From an uncultured Halobacteriovorax sp. (GTDB lineage Bacteria; Bdellovibrionota; Bacteriovoracia; Bacteriovoracales; Bacteriovoracaceae): DNA of 64,000 nucleotides. The position numbers were made by a program, and so were the translations under genes. Below the pieces are notes generated by a model. It was not told the DNA's origin. It searched no databases and saw only the letters and a program-made list of their open reading frames with translations. Numbering within the stretch: the first letter of the stretch is position 1; every line of letters begins with the position of its first letter. Below are positions 12,001-16,882 of the stretch, piece after piece. The DNA is taken from the NCBI GenBank assembly GCA_913061265.1, contig CAJXVS010000006.1:1-64000 (forward strand), given 5' to 3'.

Positions 12001-13747
12001 CGGCCGTATCAGTAAAAGTTAAGGCCTGATACTCACCGGAGTTCGTTACTGTAAAAGTTTGATAGTAAGTTCCGTTATTTAAAAGATCAGTTCCATAAGC
12101 AACTGTTGAGTGGGTCCAAGTTAAAGGCGAAGGAGCAATAGCAAGATTCGCCGGAGTCACGGCCGTCCCTTGAACATCATGGGCCGGATAATTAGGCATG
12201 ATCAAGGGAGTCGAATTATTAGTCGCTGTATTAGTATAAGGCGGCGGAGTAGCAGGCCCAGTCAGAGTAGAGATCAACGATCCCCCTCCATCAAATTCAT
12301 AATCAAGTTGAATAGAATCAGTGAGCGGGTTACCAACAGTTTGCGGAGTGAACTGAATATTAAGATCACAACTAGTAGGAGTTCCATGAACGATCGATCC
12401 ATTCACTGTAGGAGTTACCCCGCCAGCACATGAGCCCGTTCCTAAAAGAGTAAAGTTTGCATTTAATCCAATGTCATTAACATTGATGGCCGAGACAGCT
12501 CCATAGTTCTCAAGAGTAAAACCATTTAATCCCCTTGTTGAACCATTAGCAAAGGTTCCATAGTCATAAGGGCTTGTTGCTTCGTTGATCACTAAGAAGG
12601 CCCAGTTCATCCCGGTCCCAGCAAGATCATAAAGATTTGGTTCATCAAAAAGGGGTGTCAGTAATCTATCGCCCACCGGTAAGCTTGGGTCCCCTACAAT
12701 TCTAAAGCCGTTATAAAAAGAAAAGCCAATCGTATCAGCGTTTCCAGTAGAGTCACCTTGAGCAAGGGCCGGGTTATAACGAACCTTGATGCTACAAGAT
12801 TCCATCTCACCCATGTCGTTCATATTAATAACGCCAGTTCCAAAAGCGGCCGGCGGTGCAAGTGGCATAGCGTAGAGATCATCACAGGTAGTATCAGCGT
12901 CGTTGATAATACTAAAACCAGTTCCCGCGCCTAAACCAAAGACCTGAACTTGCTCAGCGACTTTGTCTCCGTAGTTTCTAATTTCATAAATATAATCTTT
13001 CCAACCACCGTTAGCCGTCTGACCATAGTCAATAGTTTGTCTATGCGTTCCAGAAGTGACACCAGGAAAATAAGGGTCACTTAAAGTAGGATCAATCTTA
13101 ATCGGCATGATCGGAGTCGTTGCACTCAGAGGAAGAAGCTCGCCAGGAAAATCTTCATGAGGAGTAACAATCATATCCGGAGAATTATTTGGCGAGGCCA
13201 ATTGATAAAGCTTTCTAATTAAAATATTGGCAGGTCTCTTCCCTTCACCAGTCAGTCCAACATTTCCCGTGTAAGAGTGAATGCCCCCAGTAAAACTAAC
13301 AGCAACATTTTCAGACTTAAGGCCAGAGACTAAAGGCCTAAAAGTAATTTCAACAGTACAACTAGATCCTGCAGGAATTGCGCTTCCACAAGTTCCGCCA
13401 ACACCAGGATAAACTCCAACACCGTTATCAACACCAGCTGTTCCTTGAAAAAAATATTCAGGAATCGCGAGGCCCGTTGCATCAGAGATTGTTGCCGTAA
13501 TTCCTGAAGCGGTTTCATCACCAAAGTTTGTAATCGTAAAAGTTCTAGTGTCGCTAAAGCCAATGATCACTTCGCCCCATGGCTCAAAGATCTTGTCCGC
13601 GCCAGAAGCTGTTGAGAATTTTATGCGAGGAGTTTTTTCTTCAACAAAACCTTGAGAGCCAACACCACTTGCACCACAACCGTGAAGCACTAGTGAAGCT
13701 AGCGCAATCATGATCATGAGAATGTGATTGTTCAAAGTTTGTTTCAT
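1..13747 (-). CDS. giant repeat lipoprotein, C-terminus beyond window
   Basis: Single reading frame from ATG at 13747 to the left edge, at least 4,582 codons. Frame was checked at 13747, 10873, 7084 and 136: all lie in the same phase, and every stretch I translated is open. The N-terminus has a hydrophobic signal peptide and lipobox LHGC, with the lipid-modified Cys at residue 24, so the product should be a lipoprotein exposed at the cell envelope. Residues about 25-830 form several modules resembling choice-of-anchor D / ASPM-SPD-2-Hydin domains: they recur with patterns such as TFTITNFG and SSCTVEITFRP. From about residue 830 on come about 30 Ig-like repeats that resemble the SWM-type repeat of very large bacterial surface proteins (family match from memory). 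A role in adhesion or surface coating is inferred. No enzymatic domain was seen in the visible part; the C-terminus is outside the window. Confidence 0.9.
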   Translation of the reverse strand, partial: MKQTLNNHILMIMIALASLVLHGCGASGVGSQGFVEEKTPRIKFSTASGADKIFEPWGEVIIGFSDTRTFTITNFGDETASGITATISDATGLAIPEYFFQGTAGVDNGVGVYPGVGGTCGSAIPAGSSCTVEITFRPLVSGLKSENVAVSFTGGIHSYTGNVGLTGEGKRPANILIRKLYQLASPNNSPDMIVTPHEDFPGELLPLSATTPIMPIKIDPTLSDPYFPGVTSGTHRQTIDYGQTANGGWKDYIYEIRNYGDKVAEQVQVFGLGAGTGFSIINDADTTCDDLYAMPLAPPAAFGTGVINMNDMGEMESCSIKVRYNPALAQGDSTGNADTIGFSFYNGFRIVGDPSLPVGDRLLTPLFDEPNLYDLAGTGMNWAFLVINEATSPYDYGTFANGSTRGLNGFTLENYGAVSAINVNDIGLNANFTLLGTGSCAGGVTPTVNGSIVHGTPTSCDLNIQFTPQTVGNPLTDSIQLDYEFDGGGSLISTLTGPATPPPYTNTATNNSTPLIMPNYPAHDVQGTAVTPANLAIAPSPLTWTHSTVAYGTDLLNNGTYYQTFTVTNSGEYQALTFTDTAAIAAPFIYAGGFPGDGDGRDAGGTGTNSSPIDSIVDADGSCAALGSIAGGGSCTLTVQYSPTAYVSSSIQETLNFDYDNGTGNVSVQTSLAQVDITTRVRQPELAVVNPVDLSNDAPDTRDEWINQDNFAAYPISGTCWPDTVVGAGTDDVQIFVRDRLGTTKSFSANCSDGTYSRSIDLSPNCSVGPGLPAGCLQDSALDGAFDAFWDFNIIVTHVDELGNAPVENPIGGANGFQLRKDVGIPSVNNVRAVAVSTNPHGVDQYNAGKILDIYVEWDEKVYVTSGIPNITLENQSGTNPVVNYTSGSGSATLTFRYTVSAGENSTALEYVSTTSLNLNGANIRDQAANDGIPTLPVIGAGGSGFNSISDNATFIIDTVAPTVSSVDAVEPAPTDGFYTNPEVIAIRVKMSEAVVVNAGTPEITLNMDGPNADTAVTYSSISVDNQTLTFNYTISDGDNNPDLDYENTTAFSVGDVEDFATNDATRTLAAPGALNSISDNQTIAVDTKEPLVTEVTSPTGTGFYKAGDDVDITVVWDEIVNVSGTPQITLNMAGPNADLAVNYSSGSGTNTLTFRYTISIGDNTNDLDYEDTNALVLNGGDIEDRASNDAVVAGALAVPNAANSISDDLDIVIDSVPPTVVEVRSPVNDGYYNEAKLIPIRIVFSEIVNVTGFPQILLDDDLGADFTVNYTSGSGSTTLDFNYTVAAGQNTTDLDYVDTNSLTANAGSIADRASNDLVFAGALAAHNTLNSISDNQEIVVDTITPTVTEVDVVEPTPIDGFYKAGEVMDIRVKMSEAVNITNTPVITLNNIGNPDFSVDYFSGTGTSTLTFRYTIGANENNPDLDYAATTSLALSGGDIEDLATNDADLTLVAPGALNSISDNQEIFVDTTAPTVTGVDVIEPTPTDGYYTNPEMMEILVKFDEIVNVTNTPLLSLDNIGAADFAVNYTSGSGTATLTFNYTIALTQNSPDLDYVDTNSLVANTGGIDDRATNGLVFAGALAVPGAAGSISNDAAIVVDTKDPEVTEVATLKDDGSYRAGEVIDIQVVWDEVVVVSGTPQLTLTNTTGADVAVNYTSGSNSDTLTFRYTVVSENNDDLDYAATNSLVQAGGSTIKDLATRDGILTLVAPNAPNSISDDKAIDIDTIPATVSEVKTNKDNGAYTTGEEIDILVVWSEAVSVTNNPIITLENSIGGRAVSYTSGSGTDTLTFRYTVTFGDASTDLDYQNTGSLVLGTGTINDIADNPSTLTLVGPGLFNSISDDKQIVIDTAPPEVTEIRADKADGDYTIGEVIDIHVLITESVFVSGTPVLTLDNLSGTDINVNYFSGTSTDTLTFRYTVAAGQDNADLDYIAASPLNFNGGSIQDASTNSLDLTTIAAPTAANSISDNQRINIDTTDPTVNQVRSTKPDGNYKDGVVIDILVEFSESVSVTNSPELTLENGSSDRAVAYFSGTTTDTLTFRYTVVDGDNNTDLDYVNMSSLGLNTTGLIRDVATNNADRTLAAPLATNSISDNQQIVIDTTEPTITNVSSSTGDGPFNNPDVLDIVFTLSEAVSVTGNPEFTLSTGGKAIYTSGTTSTLLTFQYTVTDGENSTDLGYSNAEVVNLAGGTILDDATNVTVLATPDNGSTNSLSDQNQIVIDTAEPSITNISSTSGNGPHNNPDVIDIVMVHNESIFVSGTPEFTLSTGGKAVYVSGSGSNTLGYQYTVADGENSLDLSYSDAELVVLAGGATLQDPAGNNLLLDTPDNLSGNSLSDQNQIVIDTVEPTITNVTSNPLTGTYNNPDVIEVVMTHDEVITVTGNPEFTLDTGGKAIYTSGSGSTLLTYQYTISDGENTTDLGYGNAELVVLAGGSTLVDPAGNLLNLNTPDNLSGNSLSDQASVVVDTREPLITDVDSSTGDGTFTNPSIIDVVITADEVITVTGNPELTLDTGGKAIFTSGSGSTLLTFQYTIADGENSTDLGYSNAAVVALAGGTLRDPGDNSLVLDTPDNLSGNSLSDNRQIVIDTAEPFVTSVDSSTDDGTYNNPDIIDVVINFNEVITVVNNPELTLDVGKAVYTSGSGSNALTFQYTVLDGHNDTDLSYANAAVINLAGGSLKDPGTNDALLDTPDDASTNSLGDNRDIVIDTLEPTITNVTSSNNDIAFNDTSVIEIIMTASENITVTGNPEFTLDVGKAVFTSGSGTTLLTFNYTISDGDNDTELGYLNAELITLVGGATMRDPGDNLLDLNTPDNGSTNSLSDQKDIVIDTAHPFISEVKSTTGTGEYPQGTEIDVLVDFNEPVVVSGTPAITLNLGAGYAVSYSSGSGTDTLTFRYTVQAGHNQDVLDYTAAGLTLNLGSIDDPAGNASSLTLAAPGALNSISDDLTIDIDTTAPTVSEVNADKNDGAYTLAELIPIRVVFSEPVVVAAANPVITLETGATDVNVSFTSGSGTSTLTFNYTVGAGQGTSDLDYINTTALSIVGATIKDIATNDATLTLDTPLTGTNSISFDQQIEIDTLPPEVTNISSSSSDNTYNNPDIIDIVFTINEAVSVTGNPEFTLNTGGKAVYTSGSASTLLTFQYTVSDGENTTDLGYSDAEVVVMAGGSIQDVSLNNLDTATPDNLSGNSLSDQKAIVIDTVEPTVTNVTTTSGNGPHNNPDVLDIVFTISEAVSVTGNPEFTLDVGKAVYTSGSTSTSLTFQYTVLDGQNATNLGYANAELITLVGGATIIDAGENLLDLNTPDNGSTDSLSDQNNITIDTLEPTISNVTTTTGDGPHNNPDVVTVVMTATEDITVTGNPEFTLSVGKAIYASGSGSTSLTFEYTVADGHNSTDLGYANAELITLVGGATMVDPAGNLLDLNTPDNGSTDSLSDQNNIVIDTSEPSITNISSTSGDGPHNNPDVIDIVMVHNEVITVTGNPEFTLSTGGKAVYVSGSGTNTLGYQYTIADGEDSTDLSYANAELVVLAGGSTLVDPAGNSLLLDTPDNGSTNSLSDQHNIVIDTDEPAITNISSSTGDGPFTNPEVIDVVMTHDEVITVTGNPEFTLDTGGKAVYTSGSGSTILTYQYTVSDGEDSTDLSYANAELVVLAGGSTLVDPAGNLLDLNTPDNLSGNSLSDQNAIIVDTTEPTVSNIDSSTDDGTYNNPDIIDVVITFNELITVTGNPELTLNTTGKAVYTSGSGSAALTFQYTISDGENTTDLSYSNAAVINLAGGSLKDPGTNDAVLDTPDNLSGNSLSDRRALVIDTTEPTITNVSSSTDDGAYNDTSIIDIVFTISEPVSVTGTPEFTLDVGKAVYTSGSPSTLLTFQYTVVDGHNDTDLGYLDAELVTLVGGATMRDAGDNLLDLNTPDNTSGNSLSEQKAIVIDTVHPTVSEVKSTTGTGEYPEGTVIDILVDFTEPVDVTFTPVITLNIGAGLAVSYSSGTGTDTLTFRYTVAANENQDVLDYILVSPLSVGTGSIGDPAGNAANLALVNPGLANSISDDLTIDIDTTDPTVAEVNVDKNNGTYTNLEVIPVRVVFSERVVVAGGNPVITLETGTTDAIVSFTSGSGTSTLTFDYTVGAGHTTTDLDYTSTTALSLAGATIKDVATNDAALTLDTPLTGGDSISFDQQIIIDTAPPEVTNISSSTNDGAYNNPDIIDIVFTMSEAVSVTGNPEFTLNTGGKAIYTSGSTSSVLTFQYTISDGENTGDLGYSNAELVTHAGGSTIVDSGANPLVLDTPDNGSTNSLSDQKAIVIDTVEPTVTNVTTISGDGPHNNPDVLDIVFTLSEAVSITGNPEFTLDVGKAVYTSGSASTSLTFQYTVLDGHNATNLGYANAELITLVGGATMRDIADNLLDLNTPDNGSTDSLSDQNNITIDTLEPTISNVTTTTGDGPHNNPDVVTIVMTATEDITVTGNPEFTLDVGKAVFTSGSGSTSLTFEYTVADGHNSTDLGYANAELISLVGGATMVDPAGNLLDLNTPDNGSTDSLSDQNNIVIDTSEPSITNISSTSGDGPHNNPDVIDIVMVHNEVITVTGNPEFTLS
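2..3299 (-). repeat. higher-order repeat block, copy A (nine units)
   Basis: The sequence at 2 onward is almost the same as that at 3300 onward (a few substitutions over the first 290 bases). Unit-by-unit matching continues through the block at an offset of about 3,290-3,300 bp up to about 2,640, then at about 3,650 bp. Confidence 0.8.
3300..6945 (-). repeat. higher-order repeat block, copy B (ten units)
   Basis: Matches copy A unit by unit but holds one extra unit, around 5990-6352. The match resumes afterwards at a larger offset: the unit with its core at 2700 pairs with the one at 6352. A further partial echo of the block start (the same TTTCATTATGAACC-type segment) begins at about 6946. 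Confidence 0.75.
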
Positions 13748-14150
13748 CTCTTTATAGCGATCCTTAAGTTCTTATCGGCAGTTCTATAGATTTCGATTAC
13801 TTACTATTCTAAGTTAGGGACGCTACGCACAATGATTCGGGGCACTTACCTCCAGTTGAGATATCAGAAATTGTGTCTTATTAGAGGCTTAGATAAGTGC
13901 CTGAATTTTAAGCCTTTATTAAGGGAAATCATTGCCTGTAAATAAAGAGCATGTATTAAAACTGTCGGTGATTTGACACGCGATGCATAAATCGTTGATT
14001 TCACATAGAGAATATTTGGAGAAAACTAGTTATGAAGAAATTGAGACATCTTTTCAGCTGAGCTCTATAAGTCATCGGATATATTAGTTTCTTTAGAATA
14101 GTTCTGAATAATTTTAAGAAAGGCGGCCTTGGATAAGACCGCCTTATTAA
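13748..14150. other. 403-bp intergenic region, no gene seen
   Basis: Upstream region of the giant lipoprotein gene and downstream region of the gene ending at 14151. It holds a terminator near its right end. A TTGACA hexamer on the plus strand at about 13974 has no convincing -10 box at the right distance. No convincing protein-coding frame was seen on either strand. The promoter of the giant gene must lie here, but I cannot place it. Confidence 0.6.
14120..14145 (-). terminator. hairpin terminator after the 14151 gene
   Basis: Stem AAGGCGG (14120-14126) pairs with CCGCCTT (14139-14145). Read on the minus strand the hairpin follows the stop codon at 14151 and is followed by a weakly T-rich stretch. 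Confidence 0.7.
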
Positions 14151-15365
14151 TTAATTAAGAGTTAATTTATCAAATGGATTTAGGTACTGATCACGTAAGA
14201 TGGCCATGTCTTCTTTGGCCCCGTTTGATTCAAAGTATCCATAAAGCGCGCCTTCAGAAATCTTTTGTGTCTCGTAAAAAGACTTAAAATAACCTGAAGC
14301 AATATTCTTAACAAAGCTTGGAAGTGGAATAAAACTTACACCAAGACCTGCAAGCTGAAGAATAATTCTCGTTCTTTTAATCTTAGTTGGCTTATGAACA
14401 TAGTAAGCGATGGCCGGTTTCTTATTAAACTGATTTTGAGAATCAACCATATTTACGATAATGTCATCGCCTTTATAAGTAGCTCCTCTAAAAGCAAAAT
14501 TAAATCTTCTTCCTACTCTAGAATAATTACTTTGATTGTTTCTAAACCTTGTATTGGCCGTTCTTACACCTTGAAAGAATTTACCAACACCATATTTATT
14601 CCAATTATTTTTAGCCGCTGTAGATTCCCAAAAAGCATACCAAGGAATACGTGATTCATAGATTGATGACCAAGTTAGATTAACCTCTTCATGAGTCATC
14701 CCAAGATCTGTTTCATTAAAGTTTTCAAAGTAATGCATCATCATATTCTGATGAAAAAGTCTTCTTTCTCTAATGAGTTTCTCAACTTTAACAATTATAT
14801 AAGTGGCCGTATTAAGCACAGGGATGGTCGATAGACGATTCTTAGCAAAATTTAAAGCCCATTTAACGGCTTGGTAACCAACTGCTCTTTTATAGAAAAA
14901 AGTTGGGTTATCAAGTCTTGCCACTACACGAGGGTCAAGCTTTAACATGGCATCGCCTAGCTTTGATTCAAATTTTTCAACAACTTCTTTAAACCCTGGA
15001 TCATTAAAGACTTTTTCGACATCAATCTTTTTTAGCTCTTCCATAGAGCGAACAAGGTACTGAATATTTTGATTGTTCGTATCGCCCTTGTCGTGAAATT
15101 CTTCAGCGAATAATTCTTCTAACTCGGAATTATAATCGGCCTTAGAATTCATTAACCTCTGCTCTTCTAAAAGAGTTTCCTTAATAAACTTTAGATATGG
15201 CTTAATACTAAACTTAAAACTGAGACTCCTGTCTCTAATAGCAATAAGTTTTCCCTCTTCTTTAATTAACTCAAATCTTTTTGAAAAGGCATCTACATCA
15301 CCTGCATTTGCAAAGCTTGTTGATACTAATAAGATTGCGAGTATTGAACTCTTTAGTGCGCCCAT
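14151..15365 (-). CDS. secreted protein of unknown function
   Basis: 404 residues if started at ATG 15365. I chose this start over an ATG 45 bases upstream (15410) because GGAGG lies just ahead of it and because translation then begins directly with a signal peptide (hydrophobic core ILAILLVSTSFANA, likely cleavage after ANA). The mature part is mostly helical, with charged stretches, and then a Trp/Tyr/Phe-rich middle (WYAFWESTAAKNNW). No family was recognised and no catalytic motif stands out. It is followed by a strong terminator and is probably its own transcription unit. The export signal suggests a periplasmic or secreted role. Confidence 0.8.
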   Translation of the reverse strand: MGALKSSILAILLVSTSFANAGDVDAFSKRFELIKEEGKLIAIRDRSLSFKFSIKPYLKFIKETLLEEQRLMNSKADYNSELEELFAEEFHDKGDTNNQNIQYLVRSMEELKKIDVEKVFNDPGFKEVVEKFESKLGDAMLKLDPRVVARLDNPTFFYKRAVGYQAVKWALNFAKNRLSTIPVLNTATYIIVKVEKLIRERRLFHQNMMMHYFENFNETDLGMTHEEVNLTWSSIYESRIPWYAFWESTAAKNNWNKYGVGKFFQGVRTANTRFRNNQSNYSRVGRRFNFAFRGATYKGDDIIVNMVDSQNQFNKKPAIAYYVHKPTKIKRTRIILQLAGLGVSFIPLPSFVKNIASGYFKSFYETQKISEGALYGYFESNGAKEDMAILRDQYLNPFDKLTLN

Positions 15366-15500
15366 CCTGGTTCCTCCTTGAATCCATGATTTAAAATTGG
15401 AATAACTCATTGTAGGGATATCAAGACAGACAATCTACTTGTGTAAGAAAAGAAAAGAATAACCGAAAGCCGTGGTCGGTGAGCCTGACCACGCCTTACA

Positions 15501-16226
15501 TTAACGGCGTTTCTTATTAAGAAAAGAACCCATTGAAACTGCTGCAATTAGGCCAACGGCAAAGATACCAAAGAAACCGACCCCGCCACTTGGTTTATTT
15601 TCATCAGTTATAAAACTAACTGAACTACAAGAACCAGGAGAATCATGAGGGTATAAGAAGGTACAGCCATCAAAGTCATCTAAGGTTAACTTCTCTCTAA
15701 TGGTTCCGCCAACAGCGTAGTACATCAAGGAAACCGGATCACTAGAGTGGCCTAGTCCGAAGGCATGCCCTAATTCATGAGCTATTGTAGCTACTTTTTC
15801 TGATTCATTGAGGTTGGCGAAACTAGACGCAAAGTCGTGAATAAGAACAATTCCTCGATCTGCTCCATCATTATAGCCAAGACCTAAGGTCGATCCTGTC
15901 ACTTCATCAGAACAGCCAACTAATATTGTCCCTAAGGGAACTTTAGGCAAGGCCTCTTCAATTGTATCTGAAGTCACATCTTGAGTAACAACAGCTCCTC
16001 TCGTTAATCCTAATGCACAAGTTGATACCCTATTCCACATCTGATCAGCTGCTTTTTCAACTAAGTTAAGGAGCTCTCCAGAGGTAACTGACTGAGCACA
16101 ATTATTTGCTGCGACATTAATGACGATCTCATTCTTAGAAAACTTAGAAGGTGGCTGAGACGTTAGCGTAAAGGCTAAAACACTCGTAGAGAAGAATATA
16201 GTAATGCAGGTTAATAAAAACTTCAT
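15501..16226 (-). CDS. matrixin-like zinc metalloprotease
   Basis: 241 residues. It begins with a signal peptide (cleavage near VLA at about residue 18) after a good ribosome site, AAGGATGATCTT. The zinc-binding signature HELGHAFGLGH is present, followed by a Met-turn-like SLMYY, which places it among metzincins close to matrixins (M10). Catalytic Glu is the E of HELGH. The C-terminus carries a glycine-rich linker, one hydrophobic helix and the basic tail NKKRR, which looks like a membrane anchor or a sorting-type tail rather than a soluble enzyme. It has no obvious propeptide cysteine switch. Likely an envelope or secreted protease; substrate unknown. Confidence 0.88.
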   Translation of the reverse strand: MKFLLTCITIFFSTSVLAFTLTSQPPSKFSKNEIVINVAANNCAQSVTSGELLNLVEKAADQMWNRVSTCALGLTRGAVVTQDVTSDTIEEALPKVPLGTILVGCSDEVTGSTLGLGYNDGADRGIVLIHDFASSFANLNESEKVATIAHELGHAFGLGHSSDPVSLMYYAVGGTIREKLTLDDFDGCTFLYPHDSPGSCSSVSFITDENKPSGGVGFFGIFAVGLIAAVSMGSFLNKKRR

Positions 16227-16236
16227 AAGATCATCC

Positions 16237-16794
16237 TTAAAGATAATAAGTATAAGATAGTGAGTAACTTAATTTTCGCGCTGATTTCAACCAAGAAAAA
16301 AGATAAGTTTCAAAGCGAATGGCATTATTGGCGTCAAAAGCAAATTCAATTCCAAGGTCAAGAGTCGTGTTCCAAGAAGTTTCACCTTCGTTAGGTCTAT
16401 AAAACCCTCTGGTTGTTGTACCATTGGGTAAAGTCACAATCGCTCCATCACCACTGATCTTAGTTAAGAAAGTCCCTAGTCCATAACGAAGAAGCAATTT
16501 CTCTGTCAGTAAGTAACCAACATCTAAGAGAAAAAACATTGTGGTTTTCTTATACTCATCGGTTTGTGTTCCATGAGCCACAATTCCAAACTCAGGTAAG
16601 AAGACATGGTTGATTGCAGGAATCGGCATAACTGTGTTTATGGCAATCATAGGCTTAAAACTAAAAGTATTCTTACCACCAGCTTCATCTTTTTGTGTTG
16701 ATAGTCCAAAAGGAACATAACCTCCAACAGTCACCATACTATGGGAGTTTAAAGAGATCATAAGACAACAAAGAATACTAAATATCCGCAGCAT
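16237..16794 (-). CDS. putative outer-membrane beta-barrel protein
   Basis: 185 residues from ATG 16794. This start has AAGG seven bases upstream and leads straight into a signal peptide (MLRIFSILCCLMISLNSHS); an upstream ATG at 16824 would add ten residues ahead of it. The mature chain alternates polar and aromatic residues in short strands (FETYLFSWLKSARKLSYSLSYTYYL at the end, quoted only as SLSYTYYL for the last eight). The terminal aromatic residue region is typical of outer-membrane barrels. It lies directly behind the metalloprotease gene, 10 bp from its start, so the two are probably co-transcribed. Function not recognised. Confidence 0.65.
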   Translation of the reverse strand: MLRIFSILCCLMISLNSHSMVTVGGYVPFGLSTQKDEAGGKNTFSFKPMIAINTVMPIPAINHVFLPEFGIVAHGTQTDEYKKTTMFFLLDVGYLLTEKLLLRYGLGTFLTKISGDGAIVTLPNGTTTRGFYRPNEGETSWNTTLDLGIEFAFDANNAIRFETYLFSWLKSARKLSYSLSYTYYL

Positions 16795-16882
16795 ATATTT
16801 ACCTTGTAATGAAGAACAATACATTTTATGGATAAATTTTAGGAACTGTAAACAGGAGAATACTGGAGTAAAGCACTAACTC

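Noticed and set aside
1557-13563. Short open frames on both strands across the first 13.5 kb (for example 5475-5762 plus and 13330-13563 minus)
   Set aside because: All lie in other frames of the giant lipoprotein gene and lack ribosome sites and domain features.
13973-14150. Small plus-strand RNA starting at the TTGACA near 13974 and ending at the 14120 hairpin
   Set aside because: No -10 box at the right distance, and the hairpin is explained by the convergent minus-strand gene.
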